Of a DNA stretch of 64,000 nt, positions 33,497 through 42,824 are shown piece by piece (the stretch's first letter is position 1; the number at the start of each line of letters is the position of its first letter). The position numbers and the translations under genes are program-made. Under the pieces are notes generated by a model. It worked only from the letters and a program-made list of their open reading frames with translations. It searched no databases and was not told the origin of the DNA. The DNA is from Sphingomonas sp. PP-F2F-G114-C0414 (GTDB taxonomy: Bacteria; Pseudomonadota; Alphaproteobacteria; Sphingomonadales; Sphingomonadaceae). The stretch lies in NCBI RefSeq assembly GCF_003688595.1, contig NZ_RCWT01000017.1:36351-100350 (forward strand), written 5' to 3'.

Positions 33497-34424
33497 AGGC
33501 GTCAAAGCCTGCAAAGCAGAGTGGTACCCAGCTTGCGGATACCATCAGTGCCAGCAGTCAGGAAACGGCTGCATCAACAGGCCCGACACAAGACTGCACC
33601 CGACCAAACCGCCAGATCATCAACACTTGTAACGCGGGAGCCATCCACACAAGACTGGCCGCTATCCACCACAAAACGGCGATGCCGCCCCCCGCCCGGC
33701 TTTCTGAACGACCGTTCGCTTCCCGAAAGCGGACGGGCGCCTTTCCACCAGTTCGTCGGGTCCATGTTGCGCACCCAAATACGGTGCAAGAACCCCCGCC
33801 TCGCCCGCGAGCTTTTCAGGTGGGTTTGGATGCAGTGGCTGGGCTGCTGCAGACCCGCCAAAATCTAGCCTTAAATGGCGGCGTTAAGCACTCCAGCTGG
33901 ATGCAGATTGCTGCACCTCTATGCGGATGGCAGCCTCCTGTGGTGGCAAGCCAACGATCAACGCGACAGCCATGCCGCCGCCCCGATCGCTTCTGACCCC
34001 GCTGGATCCGGGGGGCCCAACTCCCCGCCCCCGATCCTGTGCCCCCAAATTACACGCTATTCCCCCCGCCTCGCCCGCGAGCTTTTCGTGTCGGTTCCGG
34101 TGCATTACCGGGCAACGCTCAGCCCCGCGGTATTCCGCCGTTCTTGGCCCGATATCACGGCAGCATCGACGGTGCGTTTGGGTGCACTAATAGGCGATTG
34201 GGCGAAACCGCATACACCAAGTCCATGTCTAACGTTCAAACACGCCAAACCGCGCGATCCTGCCACCGCGGGTCGGCGCGGGAGCACTGTCACAGGGGAC
34301 GACCGATGAGCGTCCGACACACCCCGTCGACCATGCCCGAACATCGGATCGTTTGAGGAGCCTGTCGCGGTTGTCGATCGGCGATCTTCCCTTTCTGTAA
34401 ATGAATGCTGCTGGTTTCAGACCG
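33497..34424. other. 930-bp region without a recognised gene, with a duplicated 25-bp motif
   Basis: Open frames exist on both strands but none has a convincing start, ribosome site or family motif. The exact 25-mer that begins cccccgcctcgcccgcgag occurs at 33793 and 34063 in direct orientation, with weaker similarity beyond. On the minus strand both copies read EKLAGEAG, which may be a remnant of a repeated protein. It lies downstream of the HTH replication-type gene, where an island origin could also sit. Confidence 0.4.
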
Positions 34425-35108
34425 CTAGGCGGACTCGCGCTCATTCTCTTCCAGGGCGTCCGCCAGTCTGGCCAGGGCGGCCGCCAGCGCCTCGTTATGG
34501 ACACTAACGCCCACCGCTTCGCGCAACGGTAGCTGAGCCACCATTTCCGCCAGCTCGATGTGGTGTTGCTCAAGGGCCTGGACCACGTCGGCGGGCACCG
34601 GTGCGGGACCGATGATGCGCTCCACGATCACGCGGGCAAACTCCGGGATGCATAATCGGTACGCGTTGCTGATTTGGCGGATTCTGGGCCCGGCACCTTC
34701 CGCCTTGGGAATCGGTTCTGTCCTGCGGATCCAATCAAGAAAGCCGTGATCCTTGAGCGCTTTTAACGCGCGCACGATAGCGTCACGCGAACGCCGCAGC
34801 TTTCCCATGAGATAGTCGATCGACGGCTCGAGCCGGCCTGACCGGTGACACACGATGCGATACAGCGCGCGCAGGACTTCCAGACCGACATGACCTAGCG
34901 GTCCGTTACGCTTGCCATGCTGCTTGTGCTGCCGGTCATACCCTTCTGCCGCGATCATGGCGGGCCCCATCTGACGCTTGCTGACCGGTCGCCACAACCG
35001 GGCCTCGCACGAGCCCTTGGGACGACTGTCGCGCCGAACACGATTACGGGACAAGCCGTGCTGGCTGGCCTTGCCGCCGATGATCTCGTGGAGCGAGCGC
35101 GCGGTCAT
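34425..35108 (-). CDS. Winged-helix protein, probably replication-initiator type
   Basis: 227 residues from MTARSLHEI (GGGAG about 10 bases upstream); the ORF extends further into the integrase gene but without a better start. The middle LGHVGLEVLRALYRIV, then LEPSIDYLMGKLRRSRDAIVRALKALKDHGFLDWI in two helices, form a HTH_36-like winged helix as in RepA-type proteins. The C-terminus is helical and acidic. Lying directly after the integrase on its strand, it may act in island replication or control. No Rep catalytic motif is seen. Confidence 0.55.
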   Translation of the reverse strand: MTARSLHEIIGGKASQHGLSRNRVRRDSRPKGSCEARLWRPVSKRQMGPAMIAAEGYDRQHKQHGKRNGPLGHVGLEVLRALYRIVCHRSGRLEPSIDYLMGKLRRSRDAIVRALKALKDHGFLDWIRRTEPIPKAEGAGPRIRQISNAYRLCIPEFARVIVERIIGPAPVPADVVQALEQHHIELAEMVAQLPLREAVGVSVHNEALAAALARLADALEENERESA

Positions 35109-35133
35109 ACCACCGCTCCCTGAGCGGCAACGC

Positions 35134-36390
35134 CTAGCGCCGCGGTCCTTCGAGTAGCTCCGCTGCCGGCGCAAACCCATCGAGCAGGAGGTCCGCCCAC
35201 TCCTGCGCGATCTCGGTGCGTCGCTGCAGGTACGCGGCTCGGTTGTAGGTCGCCTCCACCCCTTCGGGAATGTGCGCCAGCATCAGATCGATGATCGCGC
35301 GATCGCCCGGTCGGTTTAACGTCTGCGCGCGTTCGTTCATCACCGTCGAGAATGTCGATCGCCAGCCGTGCGGCACATGCCGCGCCCGGACCGCCAGACG
35401 ATTGTAGAAATACCCGATCGCATTCTCGCTGATCGGCTTGTGCGCGTGCCGCTGGCTCGGAAAGACCAGCGGGCCGCGCGGCGCGAAGGCACGCGCCGCC
35501 TGAAGAACCTCCATCGCCTGTCTGGACAGTGGCACCAGAAAGTCGAAACGCTCGTCCTGCTTGCGCGCGACCTTCAATTTCATGCGGTCCGCCGGAATGC
35601 GCCAGACAGGCGCATCCTCGCTCAAGGCCTCCAGCTCGGCCCAACCGGTCGTCCGAAGCGTACCCGGCCGCAGCGCCGTCAGGGCGAGCAGTCGCGAAGC
35701 GAGCTTGGTCATGGGATGCGCTGCCGATGCCTCGGCCGCCGTCAGTAGCGCTCGCGCATCCTCCAGCGACGCCAACGCTGGCTGCCGCTTCTTGATGAGC
35801 GGCTTCATCGCTCCTCGAATCGATACAGCCGGATCGCTCGTCGCGTATCCCGACGCTATCGCAAAGCCGTACACGGCCGAGATGCGCTGCCGAACGCGAC
35901 GTGCCGTCTCGACCGACGGGCGATCCTCGATCCGCCGCACGAGTTGAAGCACCATGGGCGAGGTCACCGCAGCAACGGGCGTCGAGCCGATGTACGGAAA
36001 GACATCCTTCTCGAGGCTGTTCAAGACGTCGGCCGCATGCACAGCGACCCAGCTCGACACCTGCTGGGCGTGCCATTCCCGCGCTACTGCCTCGAACGTC
36101 GTTGCATGCTCGATATGCCGAACCGCCGCGGTTTGCTTCCGGTCGACGCCCGGATCGGTCCCTGCCTTCAAAAGGCGTGACGCCGCGTCCCGGTGCTCGC
36201 GTGCCAGCGCGAGGCTTACGTCGGGATAGCTGCCCAGCACGAGCAGCTTTTCCTTGCCAGCGATTCGGTATTTCCAGCGCCAGGAGCGGAAGCCGGTGGT
36301 CGTCACGAACATGTGAAGCCCCCGGGCGTCGGACAGCTTGTAGCTCTTGTCCGCTGCCTTGGCCTGTCGGCAGCGTAATTCGGTCAGCAC
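35134..36390 (-). CDS. int: P4-type tyrosine integrase of the island
   Basis: 418 residues starting with GTG (GGGGG upstream). The N-terminal DUF4102 arm-binding domain reads CRQAKAADKSYKLSDARGL. The catalytic Arg is in LTALRPGTLR, the HxxR box in HGWRSTFSTVM, and the nucleophile Tyr in VEATYNRAAYL. It integrates and excises the island at the tRNA-Ser 3' end, 155 bp away, reading away from the tRNA. All catalytic residues are present, so it may be active. Confidence 0.93.
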   Translation of the reverse strand: MLTELRCRQAKAADKSYKLSDARGLHMFVTTTGFRSWRWKYRIAGKEKLLVLGSYPDVSLALAREHRDAASRLLKAGTDPGVDRKQTAAVRHIEHATTFEAVAREWHAQQVSSWVAVHAADVLNSLEKDVFPYIGSTPVAAVTSPMVLQLVRRIEDRPSVETARRVRQRISAVYGFAIASGYATSDPAVSIRGAMKPLIKKRQPALASLEDARALLTAAEASAAHPMTKLASRLLALTALRPGTLRTTGWAELEALSEDAPVWRIPADRMKLKVARKQDERFDFLVPLSRQAMEVLQAARAFAPRGPLVFPSQRHAHKPISENAIGYFYNRLAVRARHVPHGWRSTFSTVMNERAQTLNRPGDRAIIDLMLAHIPEGVEATYNRAAYLQRRTEIAQEWADLLLDGFAPAAELLEGPRR

Positions 36391-36562
36391 TCGATACCCC
36401 CAGAACGTCTTCAGCGTACCCCCAAAATACCCCCAACAAGCGTGCGCTTGAGTGGGAAACTATGGGATCGTGTGAGACTACCGCGCTATTAAAAGCGAGG
36501 CAAATCCAAGGCTTCTGAGATGGTTTGGGATGCTGTGAAACACTAAAATGGCGGAGACGGAG
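36277..36562. repeat. Right copy of ~285-bp direct repeat
   Basis: Same orientation as 5495-5778: the integrase 5' end, its upstream region and the att core within tRNA-Ser. Confidence 0.85.
36545..36562. other. attR within the 3' end of tRNA-Ser
   Basis: 18 bases identical to attL at 5761-5778. They comprise the CCA end and most of the 3' acceptor strand, so integration leaves the tRNA intact on this side. Confidence 0.8.
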
Positions 36563-36641
36563 GGATTCGAACCCTCGGTACCAGTAAACCCGGTACGGCG
36601 GTTTAGCAAACCGCTGGTTTCAGCCACTCACCCACGTCTCC
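36549..36641 (-). tRNA. tRNA-Ser(GCT)
   Basis: 93 bases. The acceptor pairs GGAGACG with CGTCTCC, followed by discriminator G and encoded CCA. The anticodon stem GCGGT/ACCGC encloses TTGCTAA, anticodon GCT. A long variable arm (CGTACCGGG...CGGTACC type) fits class II serine tRNA, and the T arm has GGTTCGAATCC. It is the insertion target of the island. Confidence 0.95.
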
Positions 36642-36911
36642 GGCTGCAGCAGATGCGGGGCTATAGCGAGGGTCGTCGCGGGGGGCAACGGCTGTCTTCG
36701 CGTCATTCGCTCTCTTCGTGTCATTCATCGCGAATTCGCCCAAATTCGACACGCGCGGCCGGTTCGTTCATTGCGCGGCAAGGCCGAGGTTGGTTACGCT
36801 GGCCGAGCGAGAGGACCGGGTCGACCGGTCCGATCGGATCGGCCATGTCGGGGTCGATGGTTTCAAGGTCGATCGTTTGGTGCCCCGTTTGCGGACGCCG
36901 GTTTGGGGACA

Positions 36912-37706
36912 ATGATCATGCGTGACTTCTGGCTCGGCTTGGGTGCCTTCGCCGCCGCGATGTGTGGAGGCACTGGCGGTGCCGCCGCGCAGGTGCGCAC
37001 GATCGATCCCAACCAGGCGATCGATGGAGACCTCGCGCCGCGCGCCTATACCGCGCCGTCGCGCGCGCAGACGACCACGCAGCCGTCGCGGCCCGCCGAT
37101 ATCGATACGCAGGTCCAGTCCGACCCGACGCCCGCCCCGGCTCCGCCCCAGAATTCGGCGTCAGCTCCAGCGGCGGACCCGGCCTCGCCGACCGCCCGCG
37201 CGGAAGCGACGACGCAGGCGGCCGACACCTATCAGCGCGACGACCTGCTGGCGGCGGGCGAAGGCGTATTCGGCAAGGGCGCAGCGGGGCTCGGCGGCAT
37301 CCTCGAAAAGATCCTCAAGGACCAGGGCCAGCCCAATGCGTACATCGCCGGGCGCGAGGCGTCGGGCGCGTTCATCCTCGGCGTGCGCTACGGTTCGGGA
37401 ATCATGAGCCACAAGGTCGAGGGCCAGCAGCCGGTCTACTGGACCGGGCCGTCGGTCGGCTTCGACGTCGGCGGCGATGCGAACAAGGTCTTCGTGCTGG
37501 TCTACAACCTCTACGACACCGAAGAGCTCTACAAGCGCTTCCCCGCGGTCGAGGGGCGTCTGTACCTGGTCGGCGGGTTCGCCGCGACCTATCTGCGGCG
37601 CGGCAACGTCGTCCTGATCCCGATCCGCCTCGGCGTCGGCTGGCGCGCGGGCGTCAACGTCGGCTATATGAACATCACACACAAGAGCCGGTGGCTGCCA
37701 TTTTAA
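36912..37706 (+). CDS. DUF1134 family exported protein
   Basis: 264 residues. A signal peptide is cleaved near GGAAAQ, then a Pro/Ala/Gln-rich linker of ~100 residues, then a conserved domain: FGKGAAGLGGILEKILKDQG, GREASGAFILGVRYGSG, GPSVGFDVGGDANKVFVLVYNL, and the end GVNVGYMNITHKSRWLPF. DUF1134 proteins are widespread in alphaproteobacteria; the function is unknown. The ATG at 36912 follows GGGGA; an ATG six bases later is also possible. The 270 bp before it show no gene. Confidence 0.85.
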   Translation: MIMRDFWLGLGAFAAAMCGGTGGAAAQVRTIDPNQAIDGDLAPRAYTAPSRAQTTTQPSRPADIDTQVQSDPTPAPAPPQNSASAPAADPASPTARAEATTQAADTYQRDDLLAAGEGVFGKGAAGLGGILEKILKDQGQPNAYIAGREASGAFILGVRYGSGIMSHKVEGQQPVYWTGPSVGFDVGGDANKVFVLVYNLYDTEELYKRFPAVEGRLYLVGGFAATYLRRGNVVLIPIRLGVGWRAGVNVGYMNITHKSRWLPF

Positions 37707-37758
37707 GCGCAGGCGGGCAGCCGGCCACGCCCGGCCGACTCCGCCAAGCCCGGCCGGC

Positions 37759-37792
37759 GGGCAAAGCCTGTCCGACGGCATGGGCTTTGCCC
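37759..37792 (+). terminator. Hairpin after the DUF1134 gene
   Basis: GGGCAAAGCC pairs with GGCTTTGCCC across a 13-base loop, about 50 bases after the stop. No T run follows. Confidence 0.5.
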
Positions 37793-37908
37793 ATGACGCG
37801 CGCCACACGCGACACGCCTGACCGGCTCACACCGCCCACCCTCATCCCGACGCCCGCCAAATCCAGGCGACGAGTTGACGCCCCCTCCCCACGCGCTACC
37901 CCAGGCGA

Positions 37909-38259
37909 ATGGCAAAACCCGACCGCCTCGCCCGCCTCGACGCCCAGCGCGAGGATCTCGAAACCGAGTACCGCGACACCCTGAACGCCGCGCTGGCAAA
38001 GACCGCGTCGGGATCGCTTGGGCTGTTCGACCGGAGCCCGGACCGCCGCGTCCGCGCCGCGATCGCCCCGACGATCGACGCGCTCAACGAGATGGGCGCG
38101 GACATCGACGCGATGCGCGACCGCCTGCTGCTCGAACCGTTCGCGCTCCACCACGACTTCTTCGCGGCGCGCGGCCCGGTCAGCGCCAGCGCAGTCGGCG
38201 AACAGAAGGAAGCGCGGTTATGGCTGGACCGGCTGAACGCAGCGGATCCTACACGCTGA
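37909..38259 (+). CDS. Small cytoplasmic protein of unknown function
   Basis: 116 residues, mostly helical (RLARLDAQREDLETEYRD, LNEMGADIDAMRDRLLLEP), no signal or membrane segment. Not recognised. Codon use is typical of the chromosome, which supports it as a real gene. The ATG at 37909 is preceded by CCAGGCGA. Confidence 0.6.
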   Translation: MAKPDRLARLDAQREDLETEYRDTLNAALAKTASGSLGLFDRSPDRRVRAAIAPTIDALNEMGADIDAMRDRLLLEPFALHHDFFAARGPVSASAVGEQKEARLWLDRLNAADPTR

Positions 38260-38281
38260 GACGGTACGTCTTCGCGGGATA

Positions 38282-38571
38282 AACCCCGGCGTTCGATCTC
38301 AAAGGCGATCGCCATTCACCGCGCAAACGATCGCCGACATGCCGAAGAACCAGGCCACGCTGGCACATACGATATCGCAACGCCGATACGCACCCGGGAC
38401 GCCACGGGCATCATGTGAATCCCGCCAAACAGCGCTGCCAGCGCCAAGCCCGGGATCGACCAGCGAAATAGACCGTCGACGATCCAAACCGGCAGGACCG
38501 GGTACACGAAGACCCAGACCAGCAGGATGGCGAACGGTCCTACGCCCGCAACGGCCGGCGCAAGACTCCAG
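38282..38571 (-). pseudogene. Probable remnant of a small membrane protein gene
   Basis: Minus-strand frames give hydrophobic stretches, VGPFAILLVWVFVYPVLPVW and WSIPGLALAALFGGIH, and after a frame change near 38370 ASVAWFFGMSAIVCAVNGDRL. There is no start codon with a ribosome site, and the frames must be joined. It follows pyrC by about 20 bp. Confidence 0.35.
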
Positions 38572-38593
38572 CGGCCCTAAAGCCCCCCAAGAC

Positions 38594-39631
38594 TCACCCC
38601 TCGAATCGCCACCCGACCGTCGTCCCCGCCAGGAACGGCACCACCGCGGTCGCGCCCTCGCCGATCGACGCCGGCACCTCGACCGGATCGCGCACCAGCG
38701 TCACCGTACCGTCGTTCAACGGCAGCCCGTAGAACCGCGCGCCATGCTCGGACGCGAACGCTTCGAACTTGTCGATCGCGCCCTCTTCCTCGAACACGCG
38801 CAGATACGCCTCGAGCGCGAACGGTGCGTTGAAGATCCCCGCACACCCGCAGCCCGACTCCTTCGCGCCGACGACATGCGGCGCGCTGTCGGTGCCGAGG
38901 AAGAACCGCGGCGATCCTGATACCGCTGCCTTGCGGACCGCGAGGCGGTGCGTCTCGCGCTTCAGCACCGGCAGGCAATAGGCGTGCGGCCTGAGCCCAC
39001 CGTCGAACAGCGCGTTGCGGTTGATCAGCAGATGCTGCGGCGTGATCGTCGCGGCGATCGGGTACGAGGCTTCGGTGACGAACGCAGCGGCTTCGGCGGT
39101 GGTGATGTGCTCCAGCACGATCTTGAGCGCTGGATAGTCGCGCGTCAGCGGCGTCAGGACACGCTCGACGAACACCGCCTCGCGGTCGAAGATGTCGATC
39201 GACTTGTCGGTCACCTCGCCGTGGATCAGCAGCGGCATGCCGATTCGCTGCAACGTCTCCAGCACCCCGGTCAGCGCGCGAATATCGGTGACGCCGTGCG
39301 CCGAGTTGGTCGTCGCATGCGCGGGGTACAGCTTGCACGCGGCGAACACGCCCTCCGCATAGCCGCGCTCGATCTCCGCCGGGTCGGTACCGTCGGTTAG
39401 GTAACACGTCATCAGCGGGGTGAAACCGACGTCTCCGCCGAGCGCCGCCATGATCCGGTCGCGATACGCCTTGGCGGCCTCGATCGTCGTCACCGGCGGA
39501 GTGAGGTTCGGCATGATGATCGCGCGCGCGAACTGCCGCGCGGTGTGGTGCGCGACCGCGTCCAGCATCGCGCCATCGCGCAGGTGGACGTGCCAGTCGT
39601 CGGGGCGGCGGATCGTGAGGCGCTCGGTCAT
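38594..39631 (-). CDS. pyrC: Dihydroorotase, type II
   Basis: 345 residues. Metal-binding DWHVHLRDG at the N-terminus, MPNLTPPVTT, the carbamylated-Lys region FAACKLYPAHATTNS, HGEVTDKSID, and FFLGTDSAPHVVGAKE with the catalytic Asp are all present. The enzyme cyclises carbamoyl-aspartate to dihydroorotate in pyrimidine synthesis. GGAGAAG precedes the ATG with good spacing. Transcribed divergently from ygfZ. Confidence 0.96.
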   Translation of the reverse strand: MTERLTIRRPDDWHVHLRDGAMLDAVAHHTARQFARAIIMPNLTPPVTTIEAAKAYRDRIMAALGGDVGFTPLMTCYLTDGTDPAEIERGYAEGVFAACKLYPAHATTNSAHGVTDIRALTGVLETLQRIGMPLLIHGEVTDKSIDIFDREAVFVERVLTPLTRDYPALKIVLEHITTAEAAAFVTEASYPIAATITPQHLLINRNALFDGGLRPHAYCLPVLKRETHRLAVRKAAVSGSPRFFLGTDSAPHVVGAKESGCGCAGIFNAPFALEAYLRVFEEEGAIDKFEAFASEHGARFYGLPLNDGTVTLVRDPVEVPASIGEGATAVVPFLAGTTVGWRFEG

Positions 39632-39736
39632 GCACTTCTCCTATCGGCGCGGGCGCGTCGGCGCCATATCCCTGTGGCGATATCCCCGTGGTGCGATCCA
39701 GCTTGGAAATCGCCGCCCGCGCACTAGGTGGTGGCT

Positions 39737-40471
39737 ATGGACCAGCAACCTTCCGCAACGATGCTCGCCGATCGCAGCGTGATCCGCGTCGCCGGCGACG
39801 ACGTGCGCGGCTTCCTGCAGGGCCTCGTCACCGCCGATACCGCGGCGCTCACGCCCGACGCCCCCGCCTGGGCCGCGCTGCTCTCGCCGCAGGGCAAGGC
39901 GCTGTTCGACTTCATCCTCTGGGCAGACGGCGATGCGGTGCTGATCGATGCCGAGGCGACGCAAGCCGAAGCACTCGCGAAACGCCTGTCGATGTACCGG
40001 CTGCGCCGCGCGATCACGATCCAGCCCGATGAGCGCAAGGTGCATTGGTCGTCAGGGGGAGAGGGCATCCCCGACCCGCGTCTCGCCGCGCTCGGCCGGC
40101 GCTGGCTCGCCCCGGCGTCCGAACCCGCGCGGGACTGGCACGCACATCGCTTGACGTTGGGCGTCGCCGAAGGTGTCGGCGAGCTAGGCGCAGGCGAAAC
40201 TTTGTGGCTCGAATGCAACGCACGCGAACTGAACGGCGTCAGCTTCACCAAGGGATGTTACGTCGGGCAGGAGAACACCGCGCGAATGCATCACCGCGCC
40301 AAGGTCAACCGCCGCCTCGTCATCGCGCCCCTCACTGAAACCGGACCGCGCACACGCGCCGCGTATCCCGAACTCGGCCTGATGGTCGAGCACCGCCGCA
40401 TCGGCGCGCTCGGCGACGCGATCGTCCCGGATTGGCTGGCCGCGGCGCTGGCGGACACCGCCTCGGACTGA
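39737..40471 (+). CDS. ygfZ: YgfZ/GcvT-like folate-binding protein for Fe-S cluster assembly
   Basis: 244 residues from ATG 39737 (AGGTGG five bases upstream), preferred over GTG 39728. The family signature KGCYVGQE (FTKGCYVGQENTARMHHR) is present, with the GcvT-like N-terminal FLQGLVTADTAAL. YgfZ/IBA57 proteins use folate to help mature or repair certain Fe-S enzymes. Length is near the short end for the family. Convergent with the next gene. Confidence 0.88.
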   Translation: MDQQPSATMLADRSVIRVAGDDVRGFLQGLVTADTAALTPDAPAWAALLSPQGKALFDFILWADGDAVLIDAEATQAEALAKRLSMYRLRRAITIQPDERKVHWSSGGEGIPDPRLAALGRRWLAPASEPARDWHAHRLTLGVAEGVGELGAGETLWLECNARELNGVSFTKGCYVGQENTARMHHRAKVNRRLVIAPLTETGPRTRAAYPELGLMVEHRRIGALGDAIVPDWLAAALADTASD

Positions 40472-40492
40472 CGACCGACCGACGGCGCGCGG

Positions 40493-41391
40493 TCACTTCG
40501 CCTTCGACGGCGTGATCTCGCTGCCCTTGACCCGCCACACACGCTTGTCCGGCGTCGCGACGAACACCGGCATATGCAGGCTGTACGAGGCGAACACGTG
40601 GATCTCGGTCGGGACGGGATCGAGTAGATGGTTGACCACGAACCGACCGGCGTCGCGCCCGGCGGCAGCGTCGGCGCGGTCATGGCGAGGCAGCCGAGCG
40701 TGTAGGGGCGTGATGCCACCACTCTGCCGTCGCGATCGACGAGCACGCGGTAGTGGCCGCCCATCGGAAACGTCGCCGCCTCCTTCTGCGCCGACAGCAG
40801 GTAGACCGCGATCAACCCGTCGTTTTGCGGCGGGAGCACGACGCTGTTGAACGGCAGCGGCGTGCAGGGCTTGTACCCGCGCGCGACGGCCGCCTGTGTC
40901 GCCACCTCGCGGGCGCGCACCAGTAGAGCCTGCGCGGGTGTCAGCGCGGCCGGTCGCACGAGGACCTCCTGCGACACGACCTTCCCGCCGCGCACGTCCG
41001 CCACGAAGAACGCCTGCGCCGCAGCCCCCGCCCCGCGGTAATAGGTCACGTGCAGCGTCCGCGGATCGGGCTGCTCGACGACATACCCGCCGGCACCGCG
41101 CAGTTCGCTTTTCGGGATCGCGGCGGTCAACGCATCCGAGCTGACCCACGCCGCCCGATCGAACGTATAGAGCAGCGATCCAAGCCTAGCCGCCTGCGCG
41201 ATACGCTGAGCGTCGGACGGCCCGCCCGGAATGGGGCTGCTCGGCGTTGGCCTGCTCGGCGTGGGCGGCAATGCTACCGAACCGGCCGATGACACCTCAT
41301 TTTGCTGGGGCACGGCGGGTTCGCGAGGACCGGTCGTCCCCTGGAGAACGGCGGCACCGATCGTAAGGATATGCGCGATGCCCAAAGTCAT
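40493..41391 (-). pseudogene. Exported protein of unknown function, interrupted by one frameshift
   Basis: Starting MTLGIAHILTIGAAV (signal-like), the frame runs through RLGSLLYTFDRAAWVSSD, VEQPDPRTLHVTYYRG and YRVLVDRDGRVVASRPYTLG. Near 40645 it must change frame to reach FVVNHLLDPVPTEIHVFASY and VFVATPDKRVWRVKGSEI, then a proper stop at 40493. Both parts look equally conserved in codon use, so a very recent indel or a sequencing error is likely. Family not recognised. Confidence 0.65.
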
Positions 41392-41582
41392 GTCCCCCAA
41401 GGCGAAGCACTATGCTGGACGCTGCAATGGCGACAGGCAAGGCCACGCCAATCTCGATCAAGCCCTGGTCTAATCCTCGAACTACCGCTCGCCATCGCGC
41501 GCAAAAGAAAAGGGAGGCCAGCTTGCGCAGACCTCCCCAAACTTCGTTCCGTAGCCGACCCGAGGGTCGACTGGCGAAAGTC

Positions 41583-42704
41583 TTACTGGCCCGAACCCGG
41601 ACCGTAGGTGACTTCCACGCGACGGTTCTGCACTTCGCGAACGCCATCGGCGGTCTCGACGCGCGGACGGGTCTCGCCGAACGCTTCCGTCGAGATGACA
41701 CCCTCTGGGATGGCATGCGACGACAGGTACGCCTTGGCGGCGTCTGCACGACGCTGCGAGAGACCGACGTTGTACGATGCTGCACCCGACTTGTCGGTGA
41801 AGCCCGCGATCATGACCTGGGCATTGCCGCACGACTGGTACTGCGTGACGGCGTTGTCGAGGATCGATGCTGCCTCTGGCGTGATGTCCGACTTGTCCCA
41901 TTCGAAGAACACGATGAACGGACCAGGCGAGCAGACGACTTCTGCTGGCGGCGGCGGCGGCGGCGGAGCAACTGGCTCCGGCGGCGGCGGCGGCGGCGGA
42001 GCAACCGGCTCGGCAGGCGAACCGAAGTTGTACGTCAGGCCACCGAGGATGCTGTGCGAGCGGTAACGACCGTCGAACACGCGGTTCGACACGTCGACCA
42101 GCTTGACGTTCTCAGCATTGAAGAAGCGATACTTCAACGTTGCGTCGACGTGGTTGCTGAGCGGTGCACGGATACCGGCAAGACCCTGATACGCGAACAC
42201 GGTGTCCGAGTCGTTCAGGAAGTCGCCACCGCTGGTGATGCCGTACTTCGCCTTGACGCGAGCAACACCGACACCGCCGCCGACGAAGCCCTGGATGCCG
42301 TCGTCCGGACCGAAGTCCAGAAGGCCGTTCAGCATGAAGCTGAGCGCCGACGACGAACCACCGGCACCGTCATAGCTGCCAGCTGCGGCATTGCCGCGAA
42401 CGCCAGCCTGCGTGAAGGTCGGCGTGGTCGTGGACGACGTGTAGCCGTCAACGGTTGCACGACGATAGCCGACTTCGGTTTCCAGACGGAAACCACCAAA
42501 GTCGTAACCCATCACGCCATCGACGTCATAACCGTAGTTATGATCGACCGAACCTGCGCTGTTCAGGTTACCGATGTCATAGTTGATATCTTCAACGATC
42601 ATCGCACCGCCATCGACGCCAACGTACCACGACTTGTCGCGGGCGAGGGCGGGAGTGGCGAGTGCGGTGGAGGCGAGTGCCAGAACGACGGCAAGCTTCC
42701 GCAT
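41583..42704 (-). CDS. OmpA-family outer-membrane protein
   Basis: 373 residues from MRKLAVVLALAS (AAAGGGGA upstream). The signal peptide is cleaved near PALARD. An eight-stranded beta-barrel domain (YVGVDGGAMIVED to LGGLTYNFG) is followed by two (P)7 blocks in a Pro/Glu/Ala linker and the C-terminal peptidoglycan-binding domain: FIVFFEWDKSDITPEA, IAGFTDKSGAASYN, LSQRRADAAKAYL and QNRRVEVTYG. It anchors the outer membrane to the wall. The next minus-strand gene upstream is the DUF2793 end of the GTA cluster, 120 bp away. Confidence 0.94.
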   Translation of the reverse strand: MRKLAVVLALASTALATPALARDKSWYVGVDGGAMIVEDINYDIGNLNSAGSVDHNYGYDVDGVMGYDFGGFRLETEVGYRRATVDGYTSSTTTPTFTQAGVRGNAAAGSYDGAGGSSSALSFMLNGLLDFGPDDGIQGFVGGGVGVARVKAKYGITSGGDFLNDSDTVFAYQGLAGIRAPLSNHVDATLKYRFFNAENVKLVDVSNRVFDGRYRSHSILGGLTYNFGSPAEPVAPPPPPPPEPVAPPPPPPPAEVVCSPGPFIVFFEWDKSDITPEAASILDNAVTQYQSCGNAQVMIAGFTDKSGAASYNVGLSQRRADAAKAYLSSHAIPEGVISTEAFGETRPRVETADGVREVQNRRVEVTYGPGSGQ

Positions 42705-42824
42705 ACTAAATCCCCTTTCATGAGTGTCACACGGACATCGCAAACTCCCTATCCTCGGCCTTGTTTCCACGCAAGCGAACAAAAGTTCCCACTGTGGCAG
42801 GAACGACACAGTTTTCGCCGTGTT

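Noticed and set aside
36912..37228. Minus-strand frame 37046-37228 opposite the DUF1134 linker
   Set aside because: Reads through low-complexity Pro/Ala linker DNA; no start signal.
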